Counted from the first letter of the stretch, positions 15,381-23,407 are shown. The stretch: DNA of 32,028 nucleotides from DASXRA01 sp036558905 (GCA_036558905.1 DATBER010000082.1:1-32028), one strand, 5' to 3'. A program made the numbers and translations. The notes: generated by a model from the letters alone, not told the origin.

Positions 15381-16430
15381 ATGTGTGTCGACGCCTCGCC
15401 GCCGGGCAATCCGCACCAGGTGCTGCACGACCTTGGCCCGGTCGAGGTTATCGGGCTGGAGCCGGTCGATTCGGTCACGGTTACCACGTTGATGGACAAC
15501 GCGCTGGACCTGTTCATGCCTGATCAGGGTCCGGCGAAGCGCACCGGGCTGCTCGTGGATCCGCGGCGCGAGTGCGCGGTGATGGTCGACCGCGAGGTTC
15601 CCGACGCGCTGATCGCGGAGCACGGCTTCTCCGTGCTGGTGACGGTGACGAAGGGCGGGCGCGAGCACCGGATCTTGTTCGACACGGGCGTGAGCCCGGA
15701 CGGCGTGCTGGAGAACATGCGCCGCCTGGACGTAGACCCGTCCGGCATCGAGGCGATCGTGTGCAGCCACGGCCACTACGACCACACAACGGGGCTGGCC
15801 GGGCTGTTACGGGTGCTCGGCCCGACCAGGATGCCGGTACTCGTCCATCCGCATTTCTGGCGCCGCCGCCGGGTGATCCTGCCCGGCCGCGACCCGATCG
15901 AGCTGCCAACCACCAGCGACCGCGCCCTGCGTGAGGCGGGCTTCGAGATCGTCGAGGACGCCGCGCCCAGCTTCGTGCTCGACGGCTCGGTGCTGATCAC
16001 CGGCGAGGTTCCCCGCGTGACCGGATACGAGCCCGGCTTCCCGATACAGCAGGCCTGGCTCTCCGAGCAGTGGCAGCCCGACCCGCTGGTGCTCGACGAC
16101 CAGGCGCTGCTGGTGAAGGTCATCGGCAAGGGCCTGATCGTGATCACCGGATGCGGGCATGCGGGCGTGGTGAACATCTGCCGCTACGCCACCCGGCTCA
16201 CCGGCGACGCGCCACTGCACGCGCTGATCGGCGGATTCCACCTGACCGGCCCGCTGTTCGAACCGCTCATCCCCCGCGTGCTGACCGACCTCGCCGAGCT
16301 GCGTCCCGATGTTCTGGTGCCAGCACACTGCACCGGTTGGCGGGCCCAACACGCAATGGGCGCCACGTTCGGCGACGCGTTCGTCCCCAACAGCATCGGA
16401 ACCCGCTTCGTCTTCGACCAGGCCGCGTGA
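15381..16430 (+). CDS. Metallo-beta-lactamase-fold hydrolase (COG1237-like)
   Basis: 349 residues. The zinc motif SHGHYDHTTG at 129-138 (His130, His132, Asp134, His135) is a variant of HxHxDH. Further ligand candidates are His260 in ITGCGHAGVVN, His287 in GGFHLTG and His316 in PAHCTGW. The GCGHAG and GGFHL motifs are typical of the branch annotated as dihydropterin/ribofuranosylaminobenzene phosphate synthase-like or class II metal-dependent hydrolases; the true substrate is uncertain. ATG at 15381 is preceded by a G-rich stretch (GGGGGGCAGG). The 283 bp between this gene and dinB contain only the LexA box and no convincing coding frame. No operon partner is evident. Confidence 0.85.
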   Translation: MCVDASPPGNPHQVLHDLGPVEVIGLEPVDSVTVTTLMDNALDLFMPDQGPAKRTGLLVDPRRECAVMVDREVPDALIAEHGFSVLVTVTKGGREHRILFDTGVSPDGVLENMRRLDVDPSGIEAIVCSHGHYDHTTGLAGLLRVLGPTRMPVLVHPHFWRRRRVILPGRDPIELPTTSDRALREAGFEIVEDAAPSFVLDGSVLITGEVPRVTGYEPGFPIQQAWLSEQWQPDPLVLDDQALLVKVIGKGLIVITGCGHAGVVNICRYATRLTGDAPLHALIGGFHLTGPLFEPLIPRVLTDLAELRPDVLVPAHCTGWRAQHAMGATFGDAFVPNSIGTRFVFDQAA

Positions 16431-16613
16431 TCAGCTCGCGCCGGACCTGACGCCACCGTTGACTTCGCCGGCAAGATCGAACTCTGCCAAACTGCTTGAC
16501 AGTGAAGATGGAGCCGTTGCGTAGGCGACCGGTCTGACCTGATTTTTCCGGCCGGCCGGTGACGGCCCAGGCCGTGAGTGGGAAGGACGGACGTGACCAG
16601 CATGACCTCGGCA

Positions 16614-17508
16614 GCCGGCCACCTCGTCGCCGACGAGCTCGCGGGCCTTCGCCAGGAAGTCGGCGAACGCCTGGTCGGCTTCGTCGAGAATCCGGTTGGC
16701 CTGGGCCTCGATGGCGACCGTCGTCCCGGATACGCCCACGACCCGGCCGACGACCGCGGCTCCGTCGGCGGCCAGTTGGCGCACGTCGACGTCGTAGCCG
16801 CCGCTCACCCCGGTCACGACGGTCGACGGTGGCCACCGCCGGTCCGGCAGGCTGTCGGTCGTCTGGGGGAAGCGGCCCAGTTGCTCCAGCCACCAGTAGA
16901 GGTCCTTGCCCAGCAGGCGTCTCGGGGCGCGACGGTGCCGGCCGACCGACAGGTACACCTGACGCCCGGCGTGCACCAGTTCGTCGGCGACCTGGTAGCC
17001 GGACGCGCCGCTGCCGACGAGCACGGCGCCGGCCGGCACCTGCTCCGGACCCGGTAGCGCGTCGGATCGGACTGCCATACCGACGCCGCGACGTCGTGCG
17101 CAAGCGACGGGACGTACGGGCGCTGGATCGGACCGGTGGCCACGACGACGCGTCGCACCGTGACGGAGCCGTCGATCAAGGACATCACGAACCCGCGGCC
17201 GTCATCGCTGAGACCCATCACATCGCTGTGCTCGCGCACCGGTGCGTCGACGTTCGCCGCATAGTCCTCGATGAGGGGTAGTGGGCTAAACCGTCCGGAT
17301 CGTCGCCGGCGTAGAAGTGGCCGGGAAGCGGCAACGACCAGTTCGGGAACTGGAAGCGCAGCGAGTCCCACCGCTCGGTGCGCCAGCGTTCGCCGACGCG
17401 TCGCCGCTCCGGCACGACGTGCTCGCGCCCGCGCTGCCGCAGCACGGCGCTCCTCGCCAGGCCGGCCTGACCGCCCCCGACGACGACCGTGTCGTGCTGC
17501 TCTGGCAT
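16614..17508 (-). pseudogene. Remnant of a flavin-containing monooxygenase (FAD/NAD(P) oxidoreductase)
   Basis: The remains of one gene are spread over three frames. From ATG 17508 the first piece reads TVVVGGGQAGLA (FAD-binding GxGxxG) through FPNWSLPLPGHFYAGDDPDG, all typical of CzcO-like monooxygenases. Near 17270-17290 the reading shifts to a frame giving LIEDYAANVDAPVREH and VVVATGPIQRPYVPSL. Near 17050 it shifts again to AGAVLVGSGASGYQVADEL (NADP-binding motif) and DLYWWLEQLGRFPQT, ending about FADFLAKARELVGDEVAG. The last 100-150 residues expected of the family are absent. The gene lies 70 nt downstream of the ECF41 sigma factor, same strand; oxidoreductases are usual neighbours of that sigma group, so this may be a lost regulon member. 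The 180 bp to the metallo-hydrolase stop hold nothing recognisable. Confidence 0.8.
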
Positions 17509-17577
17509 GCGCGACTCCACAGAGTGGGAATCGCCCAGAGCGTACGGCCGCGCCGCGCCGCGGCGACGCGAAGCGGC

Positions 17578-18474
17578 TCAGCGGCGCAGGGCGGTCGCGC
17601 GCTCCATGTGCGACAGCTTGGCCGGATTGCGGACGGCGTAGACCCCCGAGATGAGGCCGTTGTCGGTGTGCACCGCCAGGACGGTGTCGACCTCGCCGTC
17701 GAACCGGAGGATCAGTGCCGGGTAGCCGTTGACCTGGGCCGGCTCGGCCGACGCGCTGGGCATCTGACTCAGTCGGCCGATCCCGGCGGTCAGCAGCCGG
17801 GCCACCTTCTCGGGCCCCACGACGGGATGAAGGACGGCCTGCTTGACCCCGCCGCCGTCGCCCAGGAACACGACGTCCGGCGCGAGAATGTCGAGCAGGC
17901 CTTGCAGATCGCCCGTCTCGACCGCGCGCTTGAACGCCTCGAGCGCATCTCGGGCGTCGGCCGCCGACGCGGCCCCGTGCGGTCGGCGCGCCGCGACGTG
18001 GGCTCGGGCCCGATGGGCGATCTGCCGGACCGCGGCCGGGGTCTTTTCGATCGCCTCGGCGATCTCGTCGTAGGGCAGGTCGAACACCTCGCGCAGCACG
18101 AACACCGCCCGCTCGGTCGGCGCGAGGGTTTCGAGCACCAGCAGCATCGCGATCGAGACGCTGTCGGCCAGCTCGACGTCGTCGGCCACGTCGGGCGAGG
18201 TCAGCAATGGCTCGGGCAGCCACGACCCGACGTAGGACTCCTTCCGACGGCCGAGCGTTCGCAACCGGACGAGCGCCTGCCGGGTGGTGATCCGCACCAG
18301 GTAGGCCCGCTGATCCTGCACGATGTCGAGGTCGACGCCGGCCCAGCGCAGCCAGGTCTCCTGCAGGACGTCCTCGGCGTCGGCGGCCGAACCGAGCATC
18401 TCGTAGGCCACGGTGAACAACAGGTTGCGATGGGCGAGGAACGCCTCGGTCGCGGGATCCGCGCGGCTGGTCAT
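17578..18474 (-). CDS. sigJ: ECF41-type RNA polymerase sigma factor with SnoaL-like C-terminal domain
   Basis: 298 residues. Region sigma-2 covers about 10-75 (AYEMLGSAADAEDVLQETWLRW), sigma-4 about 108-162 (APTERAVFVLREVFDLPYDEIAEAIEKT), and a SnoaL/NTF2-like domain fills 175-298. The ECF41 hallmarks are visible: the linker WLPEPL at 85-90, DGGG in the C-terminal domain at 206-209, and a near-terminal NPAKL at 283-287 in place of the usual NPDKL. In this group the fused domain tunes activity and replaces an anti-sigma factor. ATG at 18474 follows GGAG. A TGTCACA promoter precedes it and a matching one precedes the divergent carboxymuconolactone decarboxylase gene, the expected target. Confidence 0.93.
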   Translation of the reverse strand: MTSRADPATEAFLAHRNLLFTVAYEMLGSAADAEDVLQETWLRWAGVDLDIVQDQRAYLVRITTRQALVRLRTLGRRKESYVGSWLPEPLLTSPDVADDVELADSVSIAMLLVLETLAPTERAVFVLREVFDLPYDEIAEAIEKTPAAVRQIAHRARAHVAARRPHGAASAADARDALEAFKRAVETGDLQGLLDILAPDVVFLGDGGGVKQAVLHPVVGPEKVARLLTAGIGRLSQMPSASAEPAQVNGYPALILRFDGEVDTVLAVHTDNGLISGVYAVRNPAKLSHMERATALRR

Positions 18475-18511
18475 GGGGGCTCCTCTCCACTGTCGACGGT
18501 GCCACCCACCA

Positions 18512-18538
18512 GACACCGGATCCAGCCGATCTGTGACA
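18512..18538 (-). promoter_or_regulatory. Candidate ECF41 promoter of the sigma factor gene (autoregulation)
   Basis: On the minus strand TGTCACA (18538-18532) is followed after 16 nt by TGTC (18515-18512). Published ECF41 promoters are of the form TGTCACA-N16-CGTC; this is an exact -35 with 3 of 4 -10 bases. It predicts a leader of about 30 nt before the ATG at 18474. Confidence 0.65.
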
Positions 18539-18561
18539 CCCGGCGGCATGGCGCGGATCAC

Positions 18562-18588
18562 TGTCACAAGTCTTGCCTGGCCGGCATC
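18562..18588 (+). promoter_or_regulatory. Candidate ECF41 promoter of the AhpD-like gene
   Basis: TGTCACA (18562-18568) is followed after exactly 16 nt by CATC (18585-18588), again 3 of 4 to the -10 CGTC of known ECF41 promoters. It points at the decarboxylase-family gene starting at 18629, giving a leader of about 35 nt. Confidence 0.7.
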
Positions 18589-18628
18589 TCATGTTCGTCA
18601 AGGCCAACAACATGAGTGAGGTCAAGTC

Positions 18629-19114
18629 ATGGAACCCCGATTCAACATGCTCGAGAACGAGCTCGCGCTCAAGTTCTCCAAGCGGTTCGCCAACGCCAGC
18701 CTGGTGCTGCTCCAATCGTCGCTGCCGAGAGGCCTTCAGGAGCTGGTGTCGCTGCGGGCCAGCCAGATCAACGGCTGCGGCTGGTGCGCCGACATGCACA
18801 CCAAGGAGGCCGCGGCCGCCGGTGAGACCGCGGTCCGGCTCAGCCTGGTCGCCACCTGGCGCGAGTCGACGGTATTCACCGAGGCCGAGCAGGCCGCGCT
18901 GGCGCTGGCCGAGGAGGGCACCCGGTTGGCCGATGCCAATCTGGGCGTGTCCGACGAGACGTGGGACCTGGTGCGCAAGCACTACGACGACGACCAGGTC
19001 GCCGCGCTGGTCTGCGTGGTCTCCATGATCAATGCGGCCAACCGGATGGCCGTGATCGTGCACCAGAAGGGCGGCTCGTACGAGCCCGGCATGTTCGACA
19101 GCTACGTCAGCTGA
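18629..19114 (+). CDS. Carboxymuconolactone decarboxylase / AhpD-like protein
   Basis: 161 residues, an all-helical AhpD/CMD-fold protein. The redox motif NGCGWCADMH contains Cys50 and Cys53, with His57 three residues further on; this CxxCxxxH arrangement marks the peroxidase/disulphide-reductase branch rather than true gamma-carboxymuconolactone decarboxylases. Likely role: thiol-based peroxide or organic hydroperoxide defence, or an unknown redox reaction. GAGG precedes the ATG at 18629. Divergent from the ECF41 sigma gene with a matching promoter, the classic arrangement of that regulon. A GC hairpin terminator follows at 19132. Confidence 0.92.
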   Translation: MEPRFNMLENELALKFSKRFANASLVLLQSSLPRGLQELVSLRASQINGCGWCADMHTKEAAAAGETAVRLSLVATWRESTVFTEAEQAALALAEEGTRLADANLGVSDETWDLVRKHYDDDQVAALVCVVSMINAANRMAVIVHQKGGSYEPGMFDSYVS

Positions 19115-19131
19115 TCAGCGGCGAACACCGG

Positions 19132-19165
19132 CCCGGCCCAGGATCGTCCGATCCGGGCCGGGTTT
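19132..19165 (+). terminator. Intrinsic terminator after the AhpD-like gene
   Basis: Arms CCCGGCCCAGGATC (19132-19145) and GATCCGGGCCGGG (19150-19162) pair over 13 bp with one bulged A, loop GTCC, followed by TTT at 19163-19165. It lies 18 nt after the stop codon. Confidence 0.75.
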
Positions 19166-19190
19166 GCGCATCTCGGAGCGCTCCTCCGCT

Positions 19191-19241
19191 TGATCAACAG
19201 CGATCGGGCTGGCGATTTCGCCGGCTGACGGCTGTTGATCA
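19191..19241. repeat. Nested inverted repeat between convergent genes
   Basis: Outer 11-bp perfect arms TGATCAACAGC (19191-19201) and GCTGTTGATCA (19231-19241) enclose an inner stem GGCGA/TCGCC (19211-19222). It lies between the AhpD-like gene and the convergent RibD_C-type gene. It may be a second terminator serving the minus-strand operon, or a copy of a dispersed intergenic repeat. Confidence 0.6.
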
Positions 19242-19280
19242 CGGGAGGGCGGCGGTCACGGGTGACCACGCCGCCGTGGG

Positions 19281-19871
19281 TCAGGCTTTGCGCACCGGGT
19301 AGGTCAGGTGCGTCACCCGGTCGCCCTCGACGACGGTCGGGTTCTCCAGCAACAGCGGCGGCTTGGCGATCTCGCCGAAGAAGCGGATGCCCGTGCCGAA
19401 CACGGCCGGCGCCAGGTTGAGCACGACCTCGTCGACCAGCCCCTCGTCGAGCGCCTGCCGGCCGATGTCGCCGGCGGTGACGGTGACATCGCGATCACCG
19501 GCGAAGGCGCGCGCCTGCTCGACGGCGCTGCGCACCCCGTCGGTGACGAACGTGAACGGCGCGTCGGGGTACGGCCACGCCGTCGGCGCCTGGTGGGTGA
19601 CGACGAAGACGGCGTCGCCCGCGGCCGGCCGCCCGCCCCAGCCGTCGGTGAGGTCGAACAGCCGCCGCCCGATCACGCACGCCCCGACGTTCTGCCACGA
19701 CCGCATGTACTCGGCGGTGGCCGGCGACACGTGGAACGTCCGCTCGGGATCGCCCGGGGCGATGGCCACCGGGCCGTTGTCGTAGAACTCGAAGAGCGGG
19801 CCGACGCCGTCGGACGGGTCGGCGATGAAGCCGTCAACCGACACGGCCGCCGTCACGATCACCTTGCCCAT
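19281..19871 (-). CDS. RibD C-terminal/dihydrofolate reductase-like family protein
   Basis: 196 residues with the opening GKVIVTAAVSVDGFIADPSDG typical of the RibD_C (DHFR-like) family, followed by CVIGRRLFDLTDGWGG and the late VDEVVLNLAPAVFGTGIRFFG. The fold binds NADPH; family members resemble the reductase domain of riboflavin synthesis, but these stand-alone actinobacterial copies have no proven substrate. ATG at 19871 shares its first base with the stop of the upstream SRPBCC gene (TGATG), so the two are coupled. Last gene of the ArsR-SRPBCC-RibD_C operon. Confidence 0.88.
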   Translation of the reverse strand: MGKVIVTAAVSVDGFIADPSDGVGPLFEFYDNGPVAIAPGDPERTFHVSPATAEYMRSWQNVGACVIGRRLFDLTDGWGGRPAAGDAVFVVTHQAPTAWPYPDAPFTFVTDGVRSAVEQARAFAGDRDVTVTAGDIGRQALDEGLVDEVVLNLAPAVFGTGIRFFGEIAKPPLLLENPTVVEGDRVTHLTYPVRKA

Positions 19872-20353
19872 CACGGCACCTGCGCCACGAGCTCGTCGAG
19901 CAGCGCGTGGCTGCGCTCGACGCCGCTCATCATGCCGGTGGCCAGCGCCGCGTCCCGGTCGGCCTTCGACGGGTAGCGCACCACCTGGGTCACGGTGGTG
20001 ATGCCGCCCCGCTCGGTGAACGTCGTGGTGTGTAGCGTCTCGGGCCATTCGCCGCCCCAGCGCTCGGTATTGACATAGCGCTCGGGGCGCACCACCTCGG
20101 TGAACTCGCCGGTCATCTCCAGCTCGTCGCCGTCGACGTTGCGCCAACCGAAGTGCCACGCCCCGCCCGGGCGCAGGTCGATCTCGCAGGTCGGCATCGA
20201 CCAGCCCTCCGGGCCGAGCAGCCACTTCGTGACGTGCTCGGGCCGGGTGTGCAGGTCGAAGATCAGCTCGCGGGGGGCCGCGAAGTCGCGGGTGATCGCG
20301 ATCTCCTCGTCCGACAACACGGTCAGGGTGGTCGTCCTAGTCGTCACGCTCAT
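19871..20353 (-). CDS. SRPBCC (AHSA1-type) domain protein
   Basis: 160 residues. The opening ITRDFAAPRELIFDLHTRPEHVTKWLLGP and later GGAWHFGWRNVDG, EFTEVVRPERY are standard for the AHSA1 branch of the Bet v1/START-like fold, which has a deep hydrophobic pocket for small ligands. Its ATG at 20353 lies inside the end of the ArsR gene (17-nt overlap), preceded by GGAGAAGGG. Family members commonly sit directly behind an ArsR regulator, as here, and may sense or modify the inducer; no enzymatic reaction can be given. Confidence 0.9.
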   Translation of the reverse strand: MSVTTRTTTLTVLSDEEIAITRDFAAPRELIFDLHTRPEHVTKWLLGPEGWSMPTCEIDLRPGGAWHFGWRNVDGDELEMTGEFTEVVRPERYVNTERWGGEWPETLHTTTFTERGGITTVTQVVRYPSKADRDAALATGMMSGVERSHALLDELVAQVP

Positions 20354-20681
20354 TGCCCTTCTCCTTCAGCTCGTCCAGGTAGTCGTCCAGCCGGCGGTAG
20401 CTCGCGTCCCAGAACTGCCGATACCGCTCGGCCCACTCGCTGACGTCCTTGAGTGGCGCCGCGTTCAGCTCGCACGGCCGCCACTGCGCCTCCCGCCCGC
20501 GCTTGATCAGCCCGGCGCGTTCGAGCACCCGCAGGTGCTTGGACACGGCCGGCCCGGTCATCGCGAACGGCGCCGCCAGTTCCTTGACGGTGGCCGCCCC
20601 GTCGAGCAGCCGGGCCAGGATCGCCCGGCGGGTCGGGTCGGCCAGGGCGGCGAACGTGAGGCTGAGTCGGTCAGTTGCCAT
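20337..20681 (-). CDS. ArsR-family transcriptional repressor
   Basis: 114 residues, a complete winged-helix regulator: LSLTFAALADPTRRAILARLL, the recognition helix region TGPAVSKHLRVLERAGLI, and the wing KRGREAQWRPCELN. There is no CxC metal site, so it belongs to the metal-independent branch usually paired with SRPBCC proteins. The ATG at 20681 has no ribosome site; a tandem operator begins 5 bp upstream, so the message is probably leaderless and autorepressed. Heads a three-gene coupled operon. Confidence 0.93.
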   Translation of the reverse strand: MATDRLSLTFAALADPTRRAILARLLDGAATVKELAAPFAMTGPAVSKHLRVLERAGLIKRGREAQWRPCELNAAPLKDVSEWAERYRQFWDASYRRLDDYLDELKEKGNERDD

Positions 20682-20685
20682 CTGT

Positions 20686-20717
20686 ATCTAACCAATCGGT
20701 TATCTAACTGATTGGTT
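20686..20717. promoter_or_regulatory. Tandem operator of the ArsR operon
   Basis: Two abutting 16-bp direct copies, ATCTAACCAATCGGTT (20686-20701) and ATCTAACTGATTGGTT (20702-20717), match at 13 of 16 positions. Each holds a near-palindromic AACC-N4-GGTT core, and together they also make an 8-bp inverted pair AACCAATC/GATTGGTT. Their position directly before the start codon fits autorepression by the ArsR protein. Confidence 0.7.
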
Positions 20718-20748
20718 TTCTACCCGCGAACTCCAGGACTGTCAACCC

Positions 20749-21534
20749 TCAGCCGGAGGCGAACAGCACGAACGGCTGGGCCGGCCGGGTCACCCGCAGG
20801 TGCACCATCGCCTCGTCGTCCAGCCCGTCGGTGACCTTGGGGAAGCGCGCGGCCAGCTGGCCCACCGGCTCGCGCTGCTCGGTGACGGTCGCCGGGTGCT
20901 CGAACGGCAGGATGACCTCGAGGGCGTCGCGAACCACCCGGTGGATGCCGGCGCCGGTGCAGGACGAGGACAGCATCCGGTCGTCGGTGGCGTGGAAGAG
21001 GTGCAGCTCGACGGTGTCGTTCGCGTGGGCGGCGGCCAGGAAGTCCTGGACGTCGCCGTGGGCCAGCGACAGCACCGCCTCGAACAGGCCCGGCTCGGTG
21101 TCGGGCAGGCGCAGGACGATGCGCAGCATCCCGTACTGCCCCAGCACCTCGCCGCTCATATAGAGCTGCGCGCCGTGCTCCTTCAGGGCCTCGTCGAGGT
21201 GGTTCAGGTCGGGTCGCTGGGTGGCGGTCAGACGTAACAGGACGGCGGCCCGCCCGTCGATGCCGACGAACAGCGGGGCGTTGTCGCGGTCGCCGAGGAT
21301 CGTGCTGTACATCGTGATCACCCGGGTCGGGCGCTCGGCCGCCGCGGCCAGCCGGGTGGCGGTGCTGGGCATGACGATGTCCGGCAGCCGGTGATTGTCG
21401 ATGCGGCGTCCCGGCAGCGGCGTCGCGAGCGGCTCGACCGGCCCGGCGTCCAACGCCGAGACGGCGAGAGGCGTCCCGGTGCCGACCGGACGTCGCAGCG
21501 CGCGACGCGTGCGGAACAACATCGCCCTCACCAT
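20749..21534 (-). CDS. Hypothetical protein, unrecognised
   Basis: 261 residues from ATG 21534; a second ATG at 21522 with GAGGGCG just ahead is an equal or better start (257 residues). The first 60 residues are Arg/Pro-rich and look flexible. From about 65 there is a compact alpha/beta pattern: RPTRVITMYSTILGDRDNAPLFVGI, repeated hydrophobic strands (LRIVLRLPDTEPGLFEAVLSLAHGDVQDF) and a final VHLRVTRPAQPFVLFASG. No signal peptide or membrane helix. Codon use is normal for the window. I do not recognise a family. It stands alone between the ArsR operon and another unassigned small gene on the same strand. Confidence 0.65.
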   Translation of the reverse strand: MVRAMLFRTRRALRRPVGTGTPLAVSALDAGPVEPLATPLPGRRIDNHRLPDIVMPSTATRLAAAAERPTRVITMYSTILGDRDNAPLFVGIDGRAAVLLRLTATQRPDLNHLDEALKEHGAQLYMSGEVLGQYGMLRIVLRLPDTEPGLFEAVLSLAHGDVQDFLAAAHANDTVELHLFHATDDRMLSSSCTGAGIHRVVRDALEVILPFEHPATVTEQREPVGQLAARFPKVTDGLDDEAMVHLRVTRPAQPFVLFASG

Positions 21535-21568
21535 AAGGTCGTGCGGGGCGCCGCGCAGGCCAAGCTGA

Positions 21569-21850
21569 TTACGTGTCGGCGACGGTCCCGTTACTCGGAG
21601 GGATCACCGGCGGGCCCGCCCCGTCCGGCCGGGCCATCGCGATGCCCCGCTTGAGGGTGAGCACGGTGAGGCTGGCCTGCACCTGGGCCCGCGACACCTC
21701 GCGCCGGACCTCGAGCGGCAGTCGCCCCCACACGGCGTCGACGATCTCGTCGACGGTCACGTTGGTGACTTCTTCGCCCCGCTCGGCGGCGTCGCGGTCG
21801 TGCCGGGTGAGGGCGTCCTCGATCCATCCGCGCAGCTGGGCCCGCTCCAT
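21569..21850 (-). CDS. Small hypothetical protein, unrecognised
   Basis: 93 residues from ATG 21850, chosen because residues upstream in frame look non-coding. An N-terminal acidic helical segment (RGWIEDALTRHDRDAAERGEE) is followed by VTVDEIVDAVWGRLPLEVRREVSRAQVQASLTVLTLKRGI, which looks like a compact helical domain, and a Pro-rich tail. Its stop is 34 nt upstream of the neighbouring unassigned gene, so they may be co-transcribed. No ribosome site is obvious. No family recognised. Confidence 0.55.
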   Translation of the reverse strand: MERAQLRGWIEDALTRHDRDAAERGEEVTNVTVDEIVDAVWGRLPLEVRREVSRAQVQASLTVLTLKRGIAMARPDGAGPPVIPPSNGTVADT

Positions 21851-21984
21851 CGAGCCAGCGTGGCCGAGCCCGGCGCGTACTGTCCAGCCCGGCGTACCTC
21901 GCGGGTCGGGTGCAGTCGGGCAAGCCGGGTGCACTGTCATCTATTGTCGTGTCACGCTGATGACAGCGTCACGGCTGGTGCCGG

Positions 21985-23406
21985 TCAGGTAACCGCGTGT
22001 AAGTTTCTCGTCGCACCCCGGCCACCTGGCAGCCCTCCCGCTTGGTGACCGGGGTTGTCCACGTCCGGCCCCAGTTCGCACATCAGCGCGGCCAGCGCCG
22101 ACGGCCACAGATGCTGCGGCGGGGCGGCGTAGCCGATGGCCAGCCCGGACCCGGCCGACCCGTACCGGGCCAGCCCGTTGACGGCGACGCCGGCGCGGGC
22201 CAGCCGGACGAGCGTCTCGGTCTCGGCGGTGGCCGACGGCAGCGGCAGCACGACGTGCAGCCCGGCCCGGATGCCGAGCACCGGCCGGTCCAGTGCCGCG
22301 GCCAGCTCGTCGCGCCGGCGCCGGTAGTGCAGCCGGGCCCGGCGCACGTGCCGGTCGTACTCGCCGGCCGTGATCAGCTCGGCCAGGGCCAGGTGGTCGA
22401 GCGTGGACGAGTGCCGATCGGCCAGCCGCTTCTGCTCGACCACCGCGTCGAGCAGGCCGCCCGGCACGACCAGCCAGCCGAGCCGCAGTCCGGGTGCGAG
22501 CGTCTTGCTGGCGCTGCCGGCGTAGACCACGCGCTCGGGGGCCAGCCCCTGCAGAGCGCCGATCGGCTGGCGGTCGTAGCGGAACTCGCCGTCGTAGTCG
22601 TCCTCCAGAACAACTCCGTCGTTGCGGGCCGCCCAGTCGAGCAGGCCGACCCGCCGGCTCGGCGACAACGGCACGCCGGTCGGGAACTGGTGGGCCGGCG
22701 TCACGACGGCGGCGGCCACGTCGAGGCCGTCGAGGCCGGCCACCTGCACGCCGTCGACGTCCACCGGCAGGTCGACAGCCGACAATCCAGCCTGGCTGAG
22801 CATCTCGGCGACTTCGGGCAGGCCGGGTGACTCGACGGCGACCCGGGCCCGGCCCTGATCGCGCAGCGCCGCGGCAAGCAGGGCAACCGCCTGCCGGTAG
22901 CCCGAGCACAGCACGATTCGGTCGGGGTCGGCCACCACGCCGCGGACCCGGGCCAGGTACCCGGCCAGCGCCGTCCGGGCCGGCCGCGGACCGCGCACGT
23001 CGCCGTACCCGAGCGCGGCCGCGGTGCCGGAGTTCAGGGCCCGGCGCGTCGCGACCAGCCAGGCCGACTGCGGGAACAGGCCCAGGTCGGGCCGGCCCGG
23101 GCGCAGGTCGTACCGGACGTCGTCGGGCTCAGGCGCCGGCGGCCCCGAAACGGCCGGCCCCGCCGTCGCGGCCACCCTCGTGCCGGCGCCGCGGGCGCTG
23201 ACGAGGTACCCCTCGGCCACCAGGTGCGCGTACACGTCGGCGATCGTGTTGCGGGCCATCCCGAGATCGGCGGCCAGCTCCCGCGACGACGGCAGCCGCT
23301 CGCCCGGACGCAGTCGCCCGCCGCGCACCGCCTCGCGCAACGCGCGCTCGAGACCGACGCGAAGGGGCAGGGCCGGATCGCGGTCCAGATGCAGGCCGGT
23401 CGCCAC
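21985..23406 (-). CDS. MocR-type regulator (GntR DNA-binding domain fused to PLP aminotransferase-like domain)
   Basis: 473 residues. A GntR winged helix spans about 10-78 (RPGERLPSSRELAADLGMARNTIADVYAHLVAEGYL). After a Pro-rich linker comes a fold-type I aminotransferase domain, with the PLP lysine Lys301 in YAGSASKTLAPGLRLGW and Asp270 in LEDDYDGEFRYDRQP. Such proteins bind PLP and usually an amino compound to control an adjacent transporter or PLP-related gene. GTG at 23406 is the likely start; no ribosome site precedes it, and a TTGGCCC element begins 2 bp upstream, suggesting a leaderless, autoregulated message. Divergent from an MFS exporter, the probable target. The last 25 residues are Gly-rich and not part of the fold. 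Confidence 0.93.
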   Translation of the reverse strand: MATGLHLDRDPALPLRVGLERALREAVRGGRLRPGERLPSSRELAADLGMARNTIADVYAHLVAEGYLVSARGAGTRVAATAGPAVSGPPAPEPDDVRYDLRPGRPDLGLFPQSAWLVATRRALNSGTAAALGYGDVRGPRPARTALAGYLARVRGVVADPDRIVLCSGYRQAVALLAAALRDQGRARVAVESPGLPEVAEMLSQAGLSAVDLPVDVDGVQVAGLDGLDVAAAVVTPAHQFPTGVPLSPSRRVGLLDWAARNDGVVLEDDYDGEFRYDRQPIGALQGLAPERVVYAGSASKTLAPGLRLGWLVVPGGLLDAVVEQKRLADRHSSTLDHLALAELITAGEYDRHVRRARLHYRRRRDELAAALDRPVLGIRAGLHVVLPLPSATAETETLVRLARAGVAVNGLARYGSAGSGLAIGYAAPPQHLWPSALAALMCELGPDVDNPGHQAGGLPGGRGATRNLHAVT

Positions 23407-23407
23407 G

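Noticed and set aside
16814..19063. Long minus-strand frame of about 749 codons across the sigma factor
   Set aside because: Most of it is the antisense-phase shadow of the sigma factor and AhpD-like genes; only the part about 17050-17280 has coding character and is used in the monooxygenase pseudogene.
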